A stretch of 64,000 nt of DNA from Jiella avicenniae (GCF_021390325.1 NZ_JAJUWU010000007.1:186001-250000); one strand, 5' to 3'; shown: positions 9,150 through 18,299, counted from the stretch's first letter. The notes: generated from the letters alone by a model not told the origin. Program-made: numbers and translations.

Positions 9150-10274
9150 TCAGCGCCGTTCGTGCAGGGGATGGGTGCGCAGCCGGAGCGGATCGTAGAA
9201 CGGGGTGCGCACGACGTGAGCCGGCAGCGCGCCGGCCGGCGAGCCGACCTCGAGCGCCGTTCCGATCGCCGCAAGGCCCGGCTCGACGTGGCACAGCGCC
9301 AGGGATTTCATCAGGTAGCGGCTGAAGGTCGAGCTGTTGACGGTGCCGACCTCGCGACCGTCTCGCAAGAGCGCCGTGCCGGGTTCGACGGCCGTCGTCG
9401 CGTCGACCTCGATGCCGATCTGGGCGCAGCGGATCTTGCTCTTTCGCCGGACCAGCGCCGCCTTGCCGTGAAAGTCGGGCTTGTCGAGATCGACCGTCCA
9501 GTCGGCGCCCACCTCCCAGGGCGTCGTGTCGCCCTCCGGCATGTCGAAGGGAAAGAACAACAGCGCGCCCTCCACGCGGACGATGTCGAGGCAGGCCCAG
9601 GAAACCGGGATGACGCCGGACGGCGCGCCGGCTTCGAGGATCAGGTCCCAGATGGCGACGGCATCGCCGCTCCGGCAGAACACCTCGTAGCCGAGCTCGG
9701 CCGAATAGCCGCCCCTGGCGATCGAGACGGGAAAGCCGAAGAGTTTGGTTTCGGCGTGCTGGAAATAGGACAGGCCCGGCAGGTCGAGCGGGGTGTGGGC
9801 ATTGAGGACGGCGAGCGACAGCCGCCCCTGCAGGGAAAGGATGTGGACGTCGTCGTTCTTCGCCCAGGTCGCGTCCCTGCCAGCGAAGAAGCCGCCGATG
9901 ACGTCTTCCAGGGCACCGCCGCCATGGGAGAGGCGGAACCGGTCCGCGGCGTCGCGATAGACCAGGACGTCGTCGATCAGCGAACCGTTGTCGTCGACGA
10001 TGTTGGAAATCGCCGACTGGCCGGGCTCGAGGCCGGCGACGTCGGAGGTCAGCATCCGGTCGAGGACGGCGGCGCTTTCCGATCCCGACACGTCGATCAT
10101 CCGCAGCGCGGTGACGTCGAACAGGCCGGCCTTGCTGCGGACGGCGACGACCTCGTCGTCGGGGTCGCTCGCATAGGTCTGCGGCAGCGCCATTCCGTTC
10201 CATTCGCCGTCGAGCTTAGACCCGAGGGCGCGGTGGCGCTCCTCCAGCGCCGAATGCCGGGTGATCTCCACCAT
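9150..10274 (-). CDS. GcvT-like tetrahydrofolate-binding subunit of dimethylamine N-demethylase
   Basis: The 374-residue product is a GcvT/aminomethyltransferase-fold protein, with VRSKAGLFDVTALRMIDVSG near residue 45, GQSAISNIVDDNGSLIDD near 90 and the C-terminal barrel. The characterised haem-dependent dimethylamine demethylase contains a tetrahydrofolate-binding subunit of this kind, which would trap the released formaldehyde. Here it follows the haem (DUF3445), reductase and zinc-ribbon genes on the same strand. AAGGAGG precedes the ATG at 10274. The 144-base gap after the DUF3445 gene may hold extra control. The assignment to the complex rests on gene order. Confidence 0.85.
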   Translation of the reverse strand: MVEITRHSALEERHRALGSKLDGEWNGMALPQTYASDPDDEVVAVRSKAGLFDVTALRMIDVSGSESAAVLDRMLTSDVAGLEPGQSAISNIVDDNGSLIDDVLVYRDAADRFRLSHGGGALEDVIGGFFAGRDATWAKNDDVHILSLQGRLSLAVLNAHTPLDLPGLSYFQHAETKLFGFPVSIARGGYSAELGYEVFCRSGDAVAIWDLILEAGAPSGVIPVSWACLDIVRVEGALLFFPFDMPEGDTTPWEVGADWTVDLDKPDFHGKAALVRRKSKIRCAQIGIEVDATTAVEPGTALLRDGREVGTVNSSTFSRYLMKSLALCHVEPGLAAIGTALEVGSPAGALPAHVVRTPFYDPLRLRTHPLHERR

Positions 10275-10418
10275 GGTGGGGTTCCTCCTTCGGTTGGCGG
10301 GCCATGGGAGGCGAGGCGGAATCCGGGCAAAACCCGTCCCTTCGCCGCCGGAGTACCGCGCGTCGTCGTTTGGTCGCATATCGGGGGAGGCCGCCGCGTG
10401 ACGCCGGCCCCGCGGTCG

Positions 10419-11486
10419 TCAGTCCGGGAAGAACCCCGGCGAAGTTGGCGCGCCGTCGTCGTATGGCGCCAGCCATTCGAGGGTGGTCGCGCGGTAGTTG
10501 GTCAGGCCCTTGTAGTCGGCGAGATCGGCCGGCAGGTCGCGCAGCACCCGGTGGAAGCGGCGCCCCCATTTCGGCACCGTCACCAGTTCCCGCATCTTGA
10601 TCAGATAGCAGCGGATGGAGAAGACGATCGCGTTGGAGCGTGGCAGCCGCCACAAGGCCTGCAGCTCGACCCTGAGATGCACCTTGTCGCCGACGTTTTC
10701 CGGCGTCACCGTGGTGCGGTCGATGCCCCAGCGGTGGTAGTTCTCCGGGCTGGTGTCGAGGCGGGGATTGATCGTCATCGTCCAGTTCAGGCGGCGGATC
10801 GGGCGGCCGATCTGCAGGTTGAGCAGGAACTTCAGCGCCCGTTCGAAGATGCCCATGTCATGGGCCCGCGGGACCGGCCCGTGCCATTCGATGAAGTTCA
10901 TGCCGAGGTCGAAGTCGAGCGACCAGTCGGCCTGGCTGGTGACGATGCCGGCGTCCAGCCAGAGATTGTCGTCGCGCTGGTCGAGCAGGCAGAAATCGCC
11001 CTGGCACTGGCGGGTGACGTATTCCATCGGGCCGTAGGGAAGCGTCGCCGCGTCGCCGAAGGTGAAGCGCTGGTCGATGCCGAGCGGCCGGTTGACCCAG
11101 TGCCAGCGATCCCCGTCGCGATGCAGCGAAAACCACTGCGGATAATCGCGCGCCATCGAGGTCATCAACAGTTCCAGGAGATCCCATTCCGCCGTGATCA
11201 TGTGCGGCAGCGACTGGCAGCGCAGGGGATCCTCGGCCAGGACCTTGGCCCGGTCGGCCATTTCGGCGACGTAGTGCTCGTCGATGTCGATCGGGAAGGC
11301 GGTGGCCGATTTCGGCGGCCCCGGCATGTGCTGCTCGATGTTCACCGCATACATGTACTGGTCGCGGTCGAAGGGGAACGGGAAGCGGCGGATGGATTCG
11401 GGCGAGTTCTCGAAGGTGAAATCGCCGCGAAACGTCTCGTCGCGGAAGAAGGAGGGCGTCCGGCTGAGGTCGAAGGCGAGGGACAT
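10419..11486 (-). CDS. DUF3445 haem subunit of oxidative N-demethylase (dimethylamine monooxygenase)
   Basis: The 355-residue product belongs to the DUF3445 family. Its characterised member is the haem-binding PAS-fold catalytic subunit of an NADPH-dependent enzyme that converts dimethylamine and oxygen to methylamine and formaldehyde. Conserved-looking blocks are SLPHMITAEWDLLELLM near residue 95, RQCQGDFCLLD near 160, the N-terminal half of the fold, and ENYHRWGIDRTTVTP and RVELQALWRLPRSNAIVF in the C-terminal half. It is cytoplasmic with no signal peptide. It lies 18 bases after the reductase gene, so the two are surely one operon. Subunit letters differ between papers and are not used here. 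Confidence 0.9.
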   Translation of the reverse strand: MSLAFDLSRTPSFFRDETFRGDFTFENSPESIRRFPFPFDRDQYMYAVNIEQHMPGPPKSATAFPIDIDEHYVAEMADRAKVLAEDPLRCQSLPHMITAEWDLLELLMTSMARDYPQWFSLHRDGDRWHWVNRPLGIDQRFTFGDAATLPYGPMEYVTRQCQGDFCLLDQRDDNLWLDAGIVTSQADWSLDFDLGMNFIEWHGPVPRAHDMGIFERALKFLLNLQIGRPIRRLNWTMTINPRLDTSPENYHRWGIDRTTVTPENVGDKVHLRVELQALWRLPRSNAIVFSIRCYLIKMRELVTVPKWGRRFHRVLRDLPADLADYKGLTNYRATTLEWLAPYDDGAPTSPGFFPD

Positions 11487-11504
11487 CGGATCGTCTCCGT
11501 CGGG

Positions 11505-12464
11505 TCAAAGGTCGAGGACGAGCTCGCGCCCCTTCAGGCGCGACATGCAGATCATGATCTTGTCGCCGGCGCGGCGCTCCTCCGGCGAGAGGAAGTGGTC
11601 GCGATGGTCGAGTTCGCCGTCCGCCTCGATGACGTCGCAGATGCATTCGCCGCAGGCGCCGCCCCGGCAGAGATACGGCGCCTCGACGCCGATCCGCTCG
11701 ATCGCCTCGAGCAGGCTCTCGTGCTCCCCGACCGTGGTCGACTTGCCGGATCGGGCGAGACGGACCGCGAACGGATCGCCCCCCGCCGGCGCCTCGAACC
11801 GCTCGGCATGAAGGTTCGCCTCCGGCCAGCCGGCGGCTCTTGCATCGGCGAAGACGGCATCGATCATCCGCTGCGGTCCGCAGACGTAGAGATGGCTGCC
11901 GAGCGGCTGGTGCGGGACGATCTCCCGGACCCGCAGCCGCTCCTGGCGTTCGCTGGAATAAAGCCGCATGCGGGACGCATGGCGCGCCTCGAGGTCCCGG
12001 CAGAAGGCGCCGGCCGCCTCGGAGCGCACCGCGTAATGCAGCTCGTACGAGGCACCGAGCCGCGAAAGCTCCTCGGCCATTGCGGCGATCGGCGTGATCC
12101 CGATGCCGCCGGCGACGAGGACGTGGTGGCGGGCGAGGCGATGGAGCGGAAAGAGATTGACCGGGGCCGAAACGCTCAGCGTGTCGCCTTCGCGAAGCCG
12201 CTCGTGGACGAAGCGCGAGCCGCCGCGCGACGTGGGAGAACGCAGGACGGCAATCTCGTAGGCTCCGCCCGCAAGGCTCGGCGCCGTCAGCGAATAGGAG
12301 TTGCGCAGGGTGCGGCCATTCGCTTCCAGGGTGACGACGGTGTGGGCGCCGGCCGAGGCGGGCGGCAGCGCCGCGCCATCCGCCGGCTCTAGACGAAGCC
12401 GCCTGACATGCGGCGTGACGGCCTCGGCCTCGGTGACGCGGACGGTGTATCGGGTTGCGCTCAT
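11505..12464 (-). CDS. PDR/VanB-type FMN and 2Fe-2S reductase subunit
   Basis: The 319-residue product is a phthalate-dioxygenase-reductase-like protein that passes electrons from NAD(P)H through FMN to a ferredoxin domain. The flavin motif RNSYSLT lies near residue 55, the nucleotide-binding GGIGITPI near 110 and YVCGPQ near 215. A C-terminal plant-type 2Fe-2S domain has Cys266, Cys271, Cys274 and Cys306. It starts at an ATG five bases after the zinc-ribbon gene and would feed electrons to the DUF3445 haem subunit. A much longer open frame upstream is a shadow through the zinc-ribbon gene. Confidence 0.92.
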   Translation of the reverse strand: MSATRYTVRVTEAEAVTPHVRRLRLEPADGAALPPASAGAHTVVTLEANGRTLRNSYSLTAPSLAGGAYEIAVLRSPTSRGGSRFVHERLREGDTLSVSAPVNLFPLHRLARHHVLVAGGIGITPIAAMAEELSRLGASYELHYAVRSEAAGAFCRDLEARHASRMRLYSSERQERLRVREIVPHQPLGSHLYVCGPQRMIDAVFADARAAGWPEANLHAERFEAPAGGDPFAVRLARSGKSTTVGEHESLLEAIERIGVEAPYLCRGGACGECICDVIEADGELDHRDHFLSPEERRAGDKIMICMSRLKGRELVLDL

Positions 12465-12469
12465 CGTCG

Positions 12470-13045
12470 TCAGAACCTCGATGCCGCAGGCAGGACGCCA
12501 GGGGCCTCGGCGTCGGCGCAAACGCCCATGAAAGCCCCGAGGCGGCGGGAATAGTGGTCGCGGACCGTGAGGTTGATCCCGCAATGGCTGCAGGCAAAGG
12601 GGGTGACCGCGACCTCGTCCATCATTCCCTTGCAGTGGACGCACTGGACGCGCCGGGTCGCCGGCCCGGAGAGTTCCGTCGTCAGCCCGTCGCCGACGAT
12701 CCCGCAGGCGACCGCCACCGCGCTCGCCTCGTCGAGGAAGGCTTCGCTCCCGGCGAGATGGACCTGCGTTCCCATCTTCGCCCGGGCGAGGTGAGCCCGA
12801 AAGGCGGTCAGCGCCGTCGCGCGGCTCGGATGCCGATGATAGGCCGCGCCGCCGAGCCCGGCGGGTCGGGCGGCGCCTACCGGCGCCACATGCACCACGG
12901 TCGCCCGCGACAGAAGTCCGTCCCGTCCGGCGAAAGCCGCCACAACGGCCTCGATGCCGTGGCCCTCCGCGCAGACGAGATGCGCCGAGGCCTGGTCGGC
13001 AGGATCGAGCTTGCCCCATATCGGCCGGCTCGTGATCTCGGACAC
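12470..13045 (-). CDS. DmmA-family zinc-ribbon subunit of dimethylamine monooxygenase
   Basis: The 191-residue product has an N-terminal alpha/beta portion and a C-terminal zinc ribbon formed by Cys135, Cys138, Cys152 and Cys155 (CVHC and CSHC). This layout fits the DmmA family found with reductase, DUF3445 and GcvT genes in dimethylamine-degrading bacteria. The start is GTG at 13045 with AAAGG upstream; no ATG serves this frame. It is the first gene of the four-gene demethylase operon and lies behind a recognisable promoter. How it contributes to catalysis is not known to me. Confidence 0.85.
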   Translation of the reverse strand: MSEITSRPIWGKLDPADQASAHLVCAEGHGIEAVVAAFAGRDGLLSRATVVHVAPVGAARPAGLGGAAYHRHPSRATALTAFRAHLARAKMGTQVHLAGSEAFLDEASAVAVACGIVGDGLTTELSGPATRRVQCVHCKGMMDEVAVTPFACSHCGINLTVRDHYSRRLGAFMGVCADAEAPGVLPAASRF

Positions 13046-13081
13046 GGATGACGACCTTTCACCAAAAGGAATATTGCTTTC

Positions 13082-13112
13082 TTGAGAGTACTCAAAATCT
13101 ATCGTCTGTCAA
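13082..13112 (-). promoter_or_regulatory. Promoter with overlapping inverted repeat for the demethylase operon
   Basis: On the minus strand a perfect -35 TTGACA (13112-13107) is followed after 16 bases by TACTCT (13090-13085). An inverted repeat TTGAG-AGTA-CTCAA (13082-13095) covers the -10 region, as expected for a repressor operator. The start codon lies about 40 bases downstream. Confidence 0.5.
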
Positions 13113-13218
13113 AACGATTCCGACGCTTTTCGATGCATTTTTACGGATGCACAGAAACTGATCAAAATGCCGCCGGGGAGGGCGTTCACCCGGATGCCAG
13201 GCGCGGGGGCGCGCTCGA

Positions 13219-13539
13219 TCAGTCGGCCGAAAGGAACCGCAGGCCGATGATTCCCGCGATGATCAGGGCGAGACAGATCAGGCGCGCCGGGCTGGCGGAT
13301 TCGCCGAAGACGGCGATCCCCAGTGCGACCGTGCCCACGGTGCCGATTCCCGTCCAGACGGCGTAGGCCGTGCCGACCGGGAGGGTCTTCAGCGACCAGT
13401 TCAGGAGAACCAGGCTGACGACGATGAGGATGATCGTGACGACGCTGACGAGCGGACGGGTGAAGCCCTCCGACATCTTCATGCCGAGCGCCCAAGCGAC
13501 TTCGAGCAGGCCGGCGACGATCAGCACGATCCAGGCGAT
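13219..13539 (-). CDS. SMR-family small multidrug/quaternary amine transporter (SugE-like)
   Basis: The roughly 106-residue product has the four helices of the small multidrug resistance family. It has the functional Glu of AGLLEVAWA near residue 12 and [17 protein letters not shown] near 55, closest to the SugE/Gdx branch that exports guanidinium or quaternary ammonium ions. Oddly, the codon aligning with the family initiator Met (M-x-W-I) is ATC at 13539, preceded by GAGGAA at good spacing. The nearest conventional alternatives are TTG at 13554 or ATT at 13557. It sits between gmaS and the demethylase operon, suggesting export of an amine or by-product. Confidence 0.85.
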   Translation of the reverse strand: MAWIVLIVAGLLEVAWALGMKMSEGFTRPLVSVVTIILIVVSLVLLNWSLKTLPVGTAYAVWTGIGTVGTVALGIAVFGESASPARLICLALIIAGIIGLRFLSAD

Positions 13540-13646
13540 GGGACGATTCCTCAAAATAGTCGGATCGCCCCGGGCCGGGGCAGGCGGAGGGACGGCGGTC
13601 GGCCGATGCCCGAAAATCGCTCGTCGCTTTCCGGGTCCGCGAGCTG

Positions 13647-13675
13647 GAGCGGCGAGCGGTACCGCTTCGCCGCTC
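13647..13675. terminator. Hairpin at the end of gmaS
   Basis: The arms GAGCGGCGA and TCGCCGCTC flank the inner palindrome GCGGTACCGC, giving a long stem with one bulged base that overlaps the gmaS stop codon. No T-tract follows on the minus strand, so it may stabilise or process the mRNA rather than terminate it. Confidence 0.4.
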
Positions 13676-14981
13676 AAACGTCGAGGGTATTCTCCCGCTC
13701 CCAGGCGGTGAAATGCCGGCAATAGCCGTTCCACTCGTCGTGCTTCAGCTTCACATAGGCGGCGCAGACGTCCTTTCCGAGCGCGTCGGTGAATTCCTCG
13801 TCGGCGGCAAAGGCGCGCACTGCGTCGAGAAGGTTGAGCGGAAGCTTCGGCGCGTCGGTGAGCATGTGGCCGTCGCGATACATGTCGAGATCGCTGTGCG
13901 GCCCCGGGTCGGCGTCGGTGCGCAGGCCGTCGAGACCGGCGGCGATGATCGCCGCCTGCAGGAGATAGGGGTTCGCCGCGCCGTCGGGCAGGCGGAGTTC
14001 GAAGCGGCCCGGCCCCGGCACGCGCACCATGTGGGTGCGATTGTTGCCGGTCCAGGTGATCGAGTTCGGCGCCCACGTCGCGCCGGAAGTGGTGCGCGGC
14101 GCGTTGATGCGCTTGTAGGAATTGACGGTGGGGTTGGTGACCGCCGGCAGGGCCGGCCCGTGCTTCATGATGCCACCGAGAAAGGCTCTGCCCTTGGCCG
14201 AGAGGCCGAAGGGCTGGCCCTCGTCGGCAAAGGCGTTGACGCTTCCGTCCTCGTTCCAGACCGAGACGTGGCAGTGGCAGCCATTGCCGGTGAGGCCGGC
14301 GAAGGGCTTCGGCATGAAGGTGGCGCGCAGCCCGTGCTTCTCGGCGATCGAGCGGACCATGAACTTGAAGAAGGAATGCTTGTCGGCGGTCTTCAGCGCG
14401 TCGTCGAAGGCCCAGTTCATCTCGAACTGGCCGTTCGCGTCCTCGTGGTCGTTCTGATAGGGCTGCCAGCCGAGCGCCAGCATGTGGTCGCAGATCTCGG
14501 CGACGACGTCGTAGCGGCGCATGAGGGCCTGCTGGTCGTAGCAGGGCTTGGTCGCCGCATCGAAGCGGTCGGAAATTTCGCCGCCCTCGGCATCGAGCAG
14601 GAAGAACTCGGCCTCGACGCCGGTCTTGACCCGGTAACCTTCCCTCGCGGCGTCGTCGACGAGCTTCTTCAGGACGACGCGCGGCGCCTGGGCAAGCGGT
14701 GCGCCGTCCATCACCAGGTCGGCGGCGACCCATGCGACGTCGGGCTTCCAGGGCAGCTGGATGACGCTGCCCGAGTCCGGCATGGCGAAGAGGTCGGGAT
14801 CGGCGGGGGTGAGATCGAGCCATGTCGCAAAGCCGGCAAAGCCCGCGCCATCCCTCTGCATCTCGCCGATCGCCTGGGCCGGCACGAGCTTCGCCCGCTG
14901 TGCCCCGAACAGGTCGGTGAAGGAGATCATGAAGTATTTGACGCCGTTCTCGGCGGCGAAAGATGCCAGATCGCTGCTCAT
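13674..14981 (-). CDS. gmaS: Gamma-glutamylmethylamide synthetase (type III glutamine synthetase-like, GlnT/GmaS)
   Basis: It joins glutamate and methylamine with ATP to give gamma-glutamylmethylamide, the entry step of the N-methylglutamate pathway. The 435-residue product is a glutamine-synthetase-fold enzyme with GVEAEFFLL near residue 125, [14 protein letters not shown] near 190, [11 protein letters not shown] near 245 and [16 protein letters not shown] near 335. The start MSSDLASFA...GVKYFMIS and the overall length agree with the GmaS/GlnT family rather than housekeeping GlnA. It follows the mgsA-mgsB-mgsC genes on the same strand. Function as GmaS rather than a plain GlnT is inferred from the neighbouring mgs and demethylase genes. 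Confidence 0.9.
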   Translation of the reverse strand: MSSDLASFAAENGVKYFMISFTDLFGAQRAKLVPAQAIGEMQRDGAGFAGFATWLDLTPADPDLFAMPDSGSVIQLPWKPDVAWVAADLVMDGAPLAQAPRVVLKKLVDDAAREGYRVKTGVEAEFFLLDAEGGEISDRFDAATKPCYDQQALMRRYDVVAEICDHMLALGWQPYQNDHEDANGQFEMNWAFDDALKTADKHSFFKFMVRSIAEKHGLRATFMPKPFAGLTGNGCHCHVSVWNEDGSVNAFADEGQPFGLSAKGRAFLGGIMKHGPALPAVTNPTVNSYKRINAPRTTSGATWAPNSITWTGNNRTHMVRVPGPGRFELRLPDGAANPYLLQAAIIAAGLDGLRTDADPGPHSDLDMYRDGHMLTDAPKLPLNLLDAVRAFAADEEFTDALGKDVCAAYVKLKHDEWNGYCRHFTAWERENTLDV

Positions 14982-15182
14982 CGGTCCCCTCGCGGTGCTG
15001 TCGTCATACCGACGGGCAGGACGCCGAAGCCTCCGCCCGTCGCGTTCGATCGCGGTCGCCGGCTCCGGGCCGCAGGCTCGAAGACGATCGCGATGCCGAA
15101 CCGGGAGGCAAGTTCGATGCCTCCCGGTCGCATGTGAAAGGACGCCGCCTCCCCAGGCGTATTCGGTCTCGGCTGCGAGGTC

Positions 15183-16511
15183 TCAGAGCCCCGTCCTGCC
15201 GGGTATCCAGGTCGTTCCCGCCAGCGGAACCTCCGCCATCGCCGCCGCCTCGATGGTCAACGCCACGAGGTCCTCCGGCTCCAGATTGTGCAGATGGTTG
15301 TGGCCGCAGGCCCGCGCGATGGTCTGCGCCTCGAGCGTGATGACCTTCAGATAGTTGGCGAGCCGACGGCCGGCGGCGACCGGATCGAGCCGTGAGGCGA
15401 GTGCCGGATCCTGGGTGGTGATGCCGGCGGGATCCTTACCCTCGTGCCAGTCGTCATAGGCGCCCGCCGTGGTGCCGAGCGCATTGTACTCGGCCTCCCA
15501 GCGCGGATCGTTGTCGCCGAGGGCGACGAGGGCGGCCGTGCCGACGGAGACCGCATCGGCCCCTAGCGCCAGAGCCTTGGCGACGTCGGCGCCGTTGCGG
15601 ATGCCGCCGGAGACGATCAGCTGCACCTTCCGGTGCATGCCGAGATCCTGCAGGGCTTTGACCGCCGGACGGATGCAGGCGAGGGTCGGCAGGCCGACAT
15701 GCTCGATGAAGACGTCCTGGCTCGCTGCGGTGCCGCCCTGCATGCCGTCGATGACGACGACGTCGGCTCCCGCCTTCACGGCGAGCGCGGTGTCGTAATA
15801 GGGCCGCGATCCGCCGACCTTGATGTAGATCGGCTTTTCCCAGTCGGTGATTTCCCGCAGTTCGAGGATCTTGATCTCGAGGTCGTCCGGCCCCGTCCAG
15901 TCGGGATGGCGGCAAGCCGAGCGCTGGTCGATGCCCTTCGGCAGCGTGCGCATCTCGGCGACGCGGTCGGAGATCTTCTGGCCGAGCAGCATGCCGCCGC
16001 CGCCGGGCTTGGCGCCCTGGCCGACGACGATCTCGATCGCGTCGGCGCGGCGAAGATCGCTCGGGTTCATGCCGTAGCGCGAGGGCAGATACTGGTAGAC
16101 CAGAAGCTCGGAATGGCCTCGCTCCTCGTCTGTCATGCCGCCGTCGCCGGTGGTGGTCGAGGTGCCGGCGATGGTCGCGCCGCGTCCGAGCGCCTCCTTG
16201 GCGGGGCCGGACAAGGCGCCGAAGCTCATGCCGGCGATCGTCACCGGGATCTTCAGCTCGATCGGCTTTCTGGCAAAGCGGGTGCCGAGGGTGACGGAGG
16301 TGTCGCAGCGTTCCCGATAGCCCTCCAGCGGATAGCGCGACATCGAGGCGCCGAGGAACAACAGGTCGTCGAAATGCGGCACCTGCCGCTTCGTGCCGCC
16401 GCCGCGGATGTCGTAGATGCCGGTGGCGGCCGCGCGCCGGATCTCGGCCATCGACGCGTCGTCGAAGGTGGCGGACTTGCGCGGCGGGGTCGGCGGGTTG
16501 TGATAGCTCAT
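15183..16511 (-). CDS. mgsC: N-methylglutamate synthase subunit C / FMN-binding glutamate synthase family (GlxD-like)
   Basis: The 442-residue product matches the FMN-binding central domain of glutamate synthase. Visible are MSFGALSGPAKEALGRG near residue 100, the loop GQGAKPGGGGMLLG near 170, KVGGSRPYYDTALAVKAGADVVVIDG and the FMN phosphate site VSGGIRNGADVAKALALGADAV. With MgsA and MgsB it transfers the methylamino group to form N-methylglutamate. The C-terminus has a lone Cys in ACGHNH rather than the Cys cluster of the Fe-S site in GltB. A GGGAG ribosome site precedes the ATG, 17 bases after mgsB. Confidence 0.92.
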   Translation of the reverse strand: MSYHNPPTPPRKSATFDDASMAEIRRAAATGIYDIRGGGTKRQVPHFDDLLFLGASMSRYPLEGYRERCDTSVTLGTRFARKPIELKIPVTIAGMSFGALSGPAKEALGRGATIAGTSTTTGDGGMTDEERGHSELLVYQYLPSRYGMNPSDLRRADAIEIVVGQGAKPGGGGMLLGQKISDRVAEMRTLPKGIDQRSACRHPDWTGPDDLEIKILELREITDWEKPIYIKVGGSRPYYDTALAVKAGADVVVIDGMQGGTAASQDVFIEHVGLPTLACIRPAVKALQDLGMHRKVQLIVSGGIRNGADVAKALALGADAVSVGTAALVALGDNDPRWEAEYNALGTTAGAYDDWHEGKDPAGITTQDPALASRLDPVAAGRRLANYLKVITLEAQTIARACGHNHLHNLEPEDLVALTIEAAAMAEVPLAGTTWIPGRTGL

Positions 16512-16528
16512 GGGCTGAAACTCCCGCC

Positions 16529-17215
16529 TCAATAGGCGTCGGCATTGTCGATGTTGAAGGTGTAGAGTTTTCGGGCCGAGCCGTAGCGGCGGAATTGCGC
16601 CGGCTCGACCTCCGCCATGCCCGCCGCGGCGAGCAGCCGCTCGAGGGTTTGCAGATGCTCCGGCCGCATCTCCTTTTCGACGCAGTCGGCGCCGAGGCTC
16701 TTCACCTTGCCGCGCACGAACAGCTTCGCCTCGTAGAGCGAGTCGCCCAGCGCCTCGCCGGCGTCGCCGCAGACGACCAGGTGGCCGGACTGTCCCATGA
16801 AGGCCGACATGTGGCCGACATTGCCGCCGACGACGATGTCGATGCCCTTCATCGAGATGCCGCAGCGCGAGGAGGCGTTGCCTTTGATGACAAGGAGGCC
16901 GCCGCGCCCTGTGGCGCCGGCATATTGCGAGGCGTCGCCTTCGACGACGACGCGGCCCGACATCATGTTTTCCGCAACGCCCGGGCCGGCCGAGCCGTGG
17001 ATGGTGATGTCGGCGGCCGCATTCATCCCGCCGCAATAATAGCCGACGGAGCCGTGCACCGCGACGGTGACGGGCTCGGAGCAGCCGACCGCGACGGCGT
17101 GGCTGCCGCGCGGATTGCGGATCTCGAAGGCCCGGTCGTTGGTCTTCGGGGTGACGGCGTGAAGCGCATGATTGAGGTCGCGCAGCGGCGTCGCCGCGAG
17201 GTCGAAGGCTGGCAT
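16529..17215 (-). CDS. mgsB: N-methylglutamate synthase subunit B / GltB C-terminal GXGXG domain protein (GlxC-like)
   Basis: The 228-residue product is a stand-alone version of the C-terminal beta-helix domain of glutamate synthase. Repeated Gly-rich turns are obvious (VHGSVGYYCGGMN, IHGSAGPGVAENMMSG, VVGGNVGHMSAFMG). Such subunits pair with the amidotransferase and FMN subunits encoded on either side. The start is ATG at 17215. Neighbours mgsA (38 bases upstream) and mgsC (17 bases downstream) give a tight operon. Confidence 0.92.
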   Translation of the reverse strand: MPAFDLAATPLRDLNHALHAVTPKTNDRAFEIRNPRGSHAVAVGCSEPVTVAVHGSVGYYCGGMNAAADITIHGSAGPGVAENMMSGRVVVEGDASQYAGATGRGGLLVIKGNASSRCGISMKGIDIVVGGNVGHMSAFMGQSGHLVVCGDAGEALGDSLYEAKLFVRGKVKSLGADCVEKEMRPEHLQTLERLLAAAGMAEVEPAQFRRYGSARKLYTFNIDNADAY

Positions 17216-17253
17216 GGCGATCGGATCCCTTGGGGAAAGGCGTGTCGGTCGGA

Positions 17254-18183
17254 TCAGGCGGCGAGCATCGCCTGGCCGGCGGCGCCGTCCCGATCCCAGA
17301 AATAGACCGAGGCGGGCTCGGGCTCCCAGACACGGGCAGCGTCGATGCCGGGCAATCCGACGAGTGCGCGGTATTCGGACCCGAAGGCGACGTAGCGCTC
17401 GGTCTCGGCCATCACCGCGGGCTTGCAGGCGATCGGATCGCGCAACACGCCGAAGCCGGTCTTCGTCCCGACGACGAAGGTGAAGAAGCCGTCGAGGTCG
17501 TCGAGCGCGCTGGTCAGCGCCTCGCCGAGGTTGCTGCCGGCCCGCATGCGGGCGGTGAGATAGGCGGCGGCGACCTCGGAATCGTTTTCGGTCTCGAAGC
17601 CGATGCCCTGCCGGAGGAGGTCGCGCCGCAGATTGTTGTGGTTCGAAAGCGAGCCGTTGTGGACGAGACACTGGTCGTCGCCGGTGGAGAAGGGATGGGC
17701 GCCGAGGGTCGTCACCGCCGATTCCGTCGCCATCCGCGTGTGGCCGATGCCGTGGGTGCCGCGCATCGAGCGGATCGCAAAGCGGGAGACGACGTCCTTG
17801 GGAAGGCCCGTCTCCTTGTAGATCTCCATGGTCTCGCCGACGCTCATGATCCGGAACGTCTGCGGTGCCGCGGCGAAGGCGGCGCGCAGCGCGTCGACCT
17901 TTTCGCGGTCGATCTCGATCACCGCGTGGCTATCCTTGACGGTAATAGGGGCAGACTTGCCCGCCACGTCACGGACGAGAGTTTCGAGGACCGGAAACTC
18001 CGTGCGAGGCGCGTCGGACTGGACGGTGACCTTCATCCGGCCGGGGGTGGCCTTGCCATAGATCGCGATGCCGGCCGAGTCGGGCCCGCGATCGGTCATC
18101 GTGATCAGCATGTCGGACAGCATCTCGCCGAGCCGATCTTCGAGAGCGCGATCCTTCAGAAACAATCCGACGATGCCGCACAT
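17254..18183 (-). CDS. mgsA: N-methylglutamate synthase subunit A / class II glutamine amidotransferase (GlxB-like)
   Basis: It is a class II (Ntn) glutamine amidotransferase domain protein of 309 residues beginning MCGIVGLF, so Cys2 becomes the catalytic N-terminal nucleophile after Met removal. Other family motifs are TDRGPDSAGIAIYG near residue 30, GHTRMATESAV near 148 and VHNGSLSNHNNLR near 172. The start at 18183 is fixed by Cys2, although the frame extends 30 bases further upstream. AGGGAAG lies ahead. It is the first gene of mgsA-mgsB-mgsC-gmaS, with a TTGACG -35-like box near 18240 on the minus strand. Confidence 0.92.
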   Translation of the reverse strand: MCGIVGLFLKDRALEDRLGEMLSDMLITMTDRGPDSAGIAIYGKATPGRMKVTVQSDAPRTEFPVLETLVRDVAGKSAPITVKDSHAVIEIDREKVDALRAAFAAAPQTFRIMSVGETMEIYKETGLPKDVVSRFAIRSMRGTHGIGHTRMATESAVTTLGAHPFSTGDDQCLVHNGSLSNHNNLRRDLLRQGIGFETENDSEVAAAYLTARMRAGSNLGEALTSALDDLDGFFTFVVGTKTGFGVLRDPIACKPAVMAETERYVAFGSEYRALVGLPGIDAARVWEPEPASVYFWDRDGAAGQAMLAA

Positions 18184-18299
18184 GACCACGCTTCCCTGTG
18201 ACTTTCGATGCAAGGAAGCCTGACAGAGCGATTTGCGTTCGTCAACTGTGAAGAAAGAGTTTTTCTCCAGAAGGGTTGTTCAGGCGCGGGGCAGCCCCC

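Noticed and set aside
7749-12392. 1547-codon open frame on the plus strand
   Set aside because: It is antisense to amt and the demethylase genes, has the composition of a mirror frame in high-GC DNA and crosses several well-supported genes.
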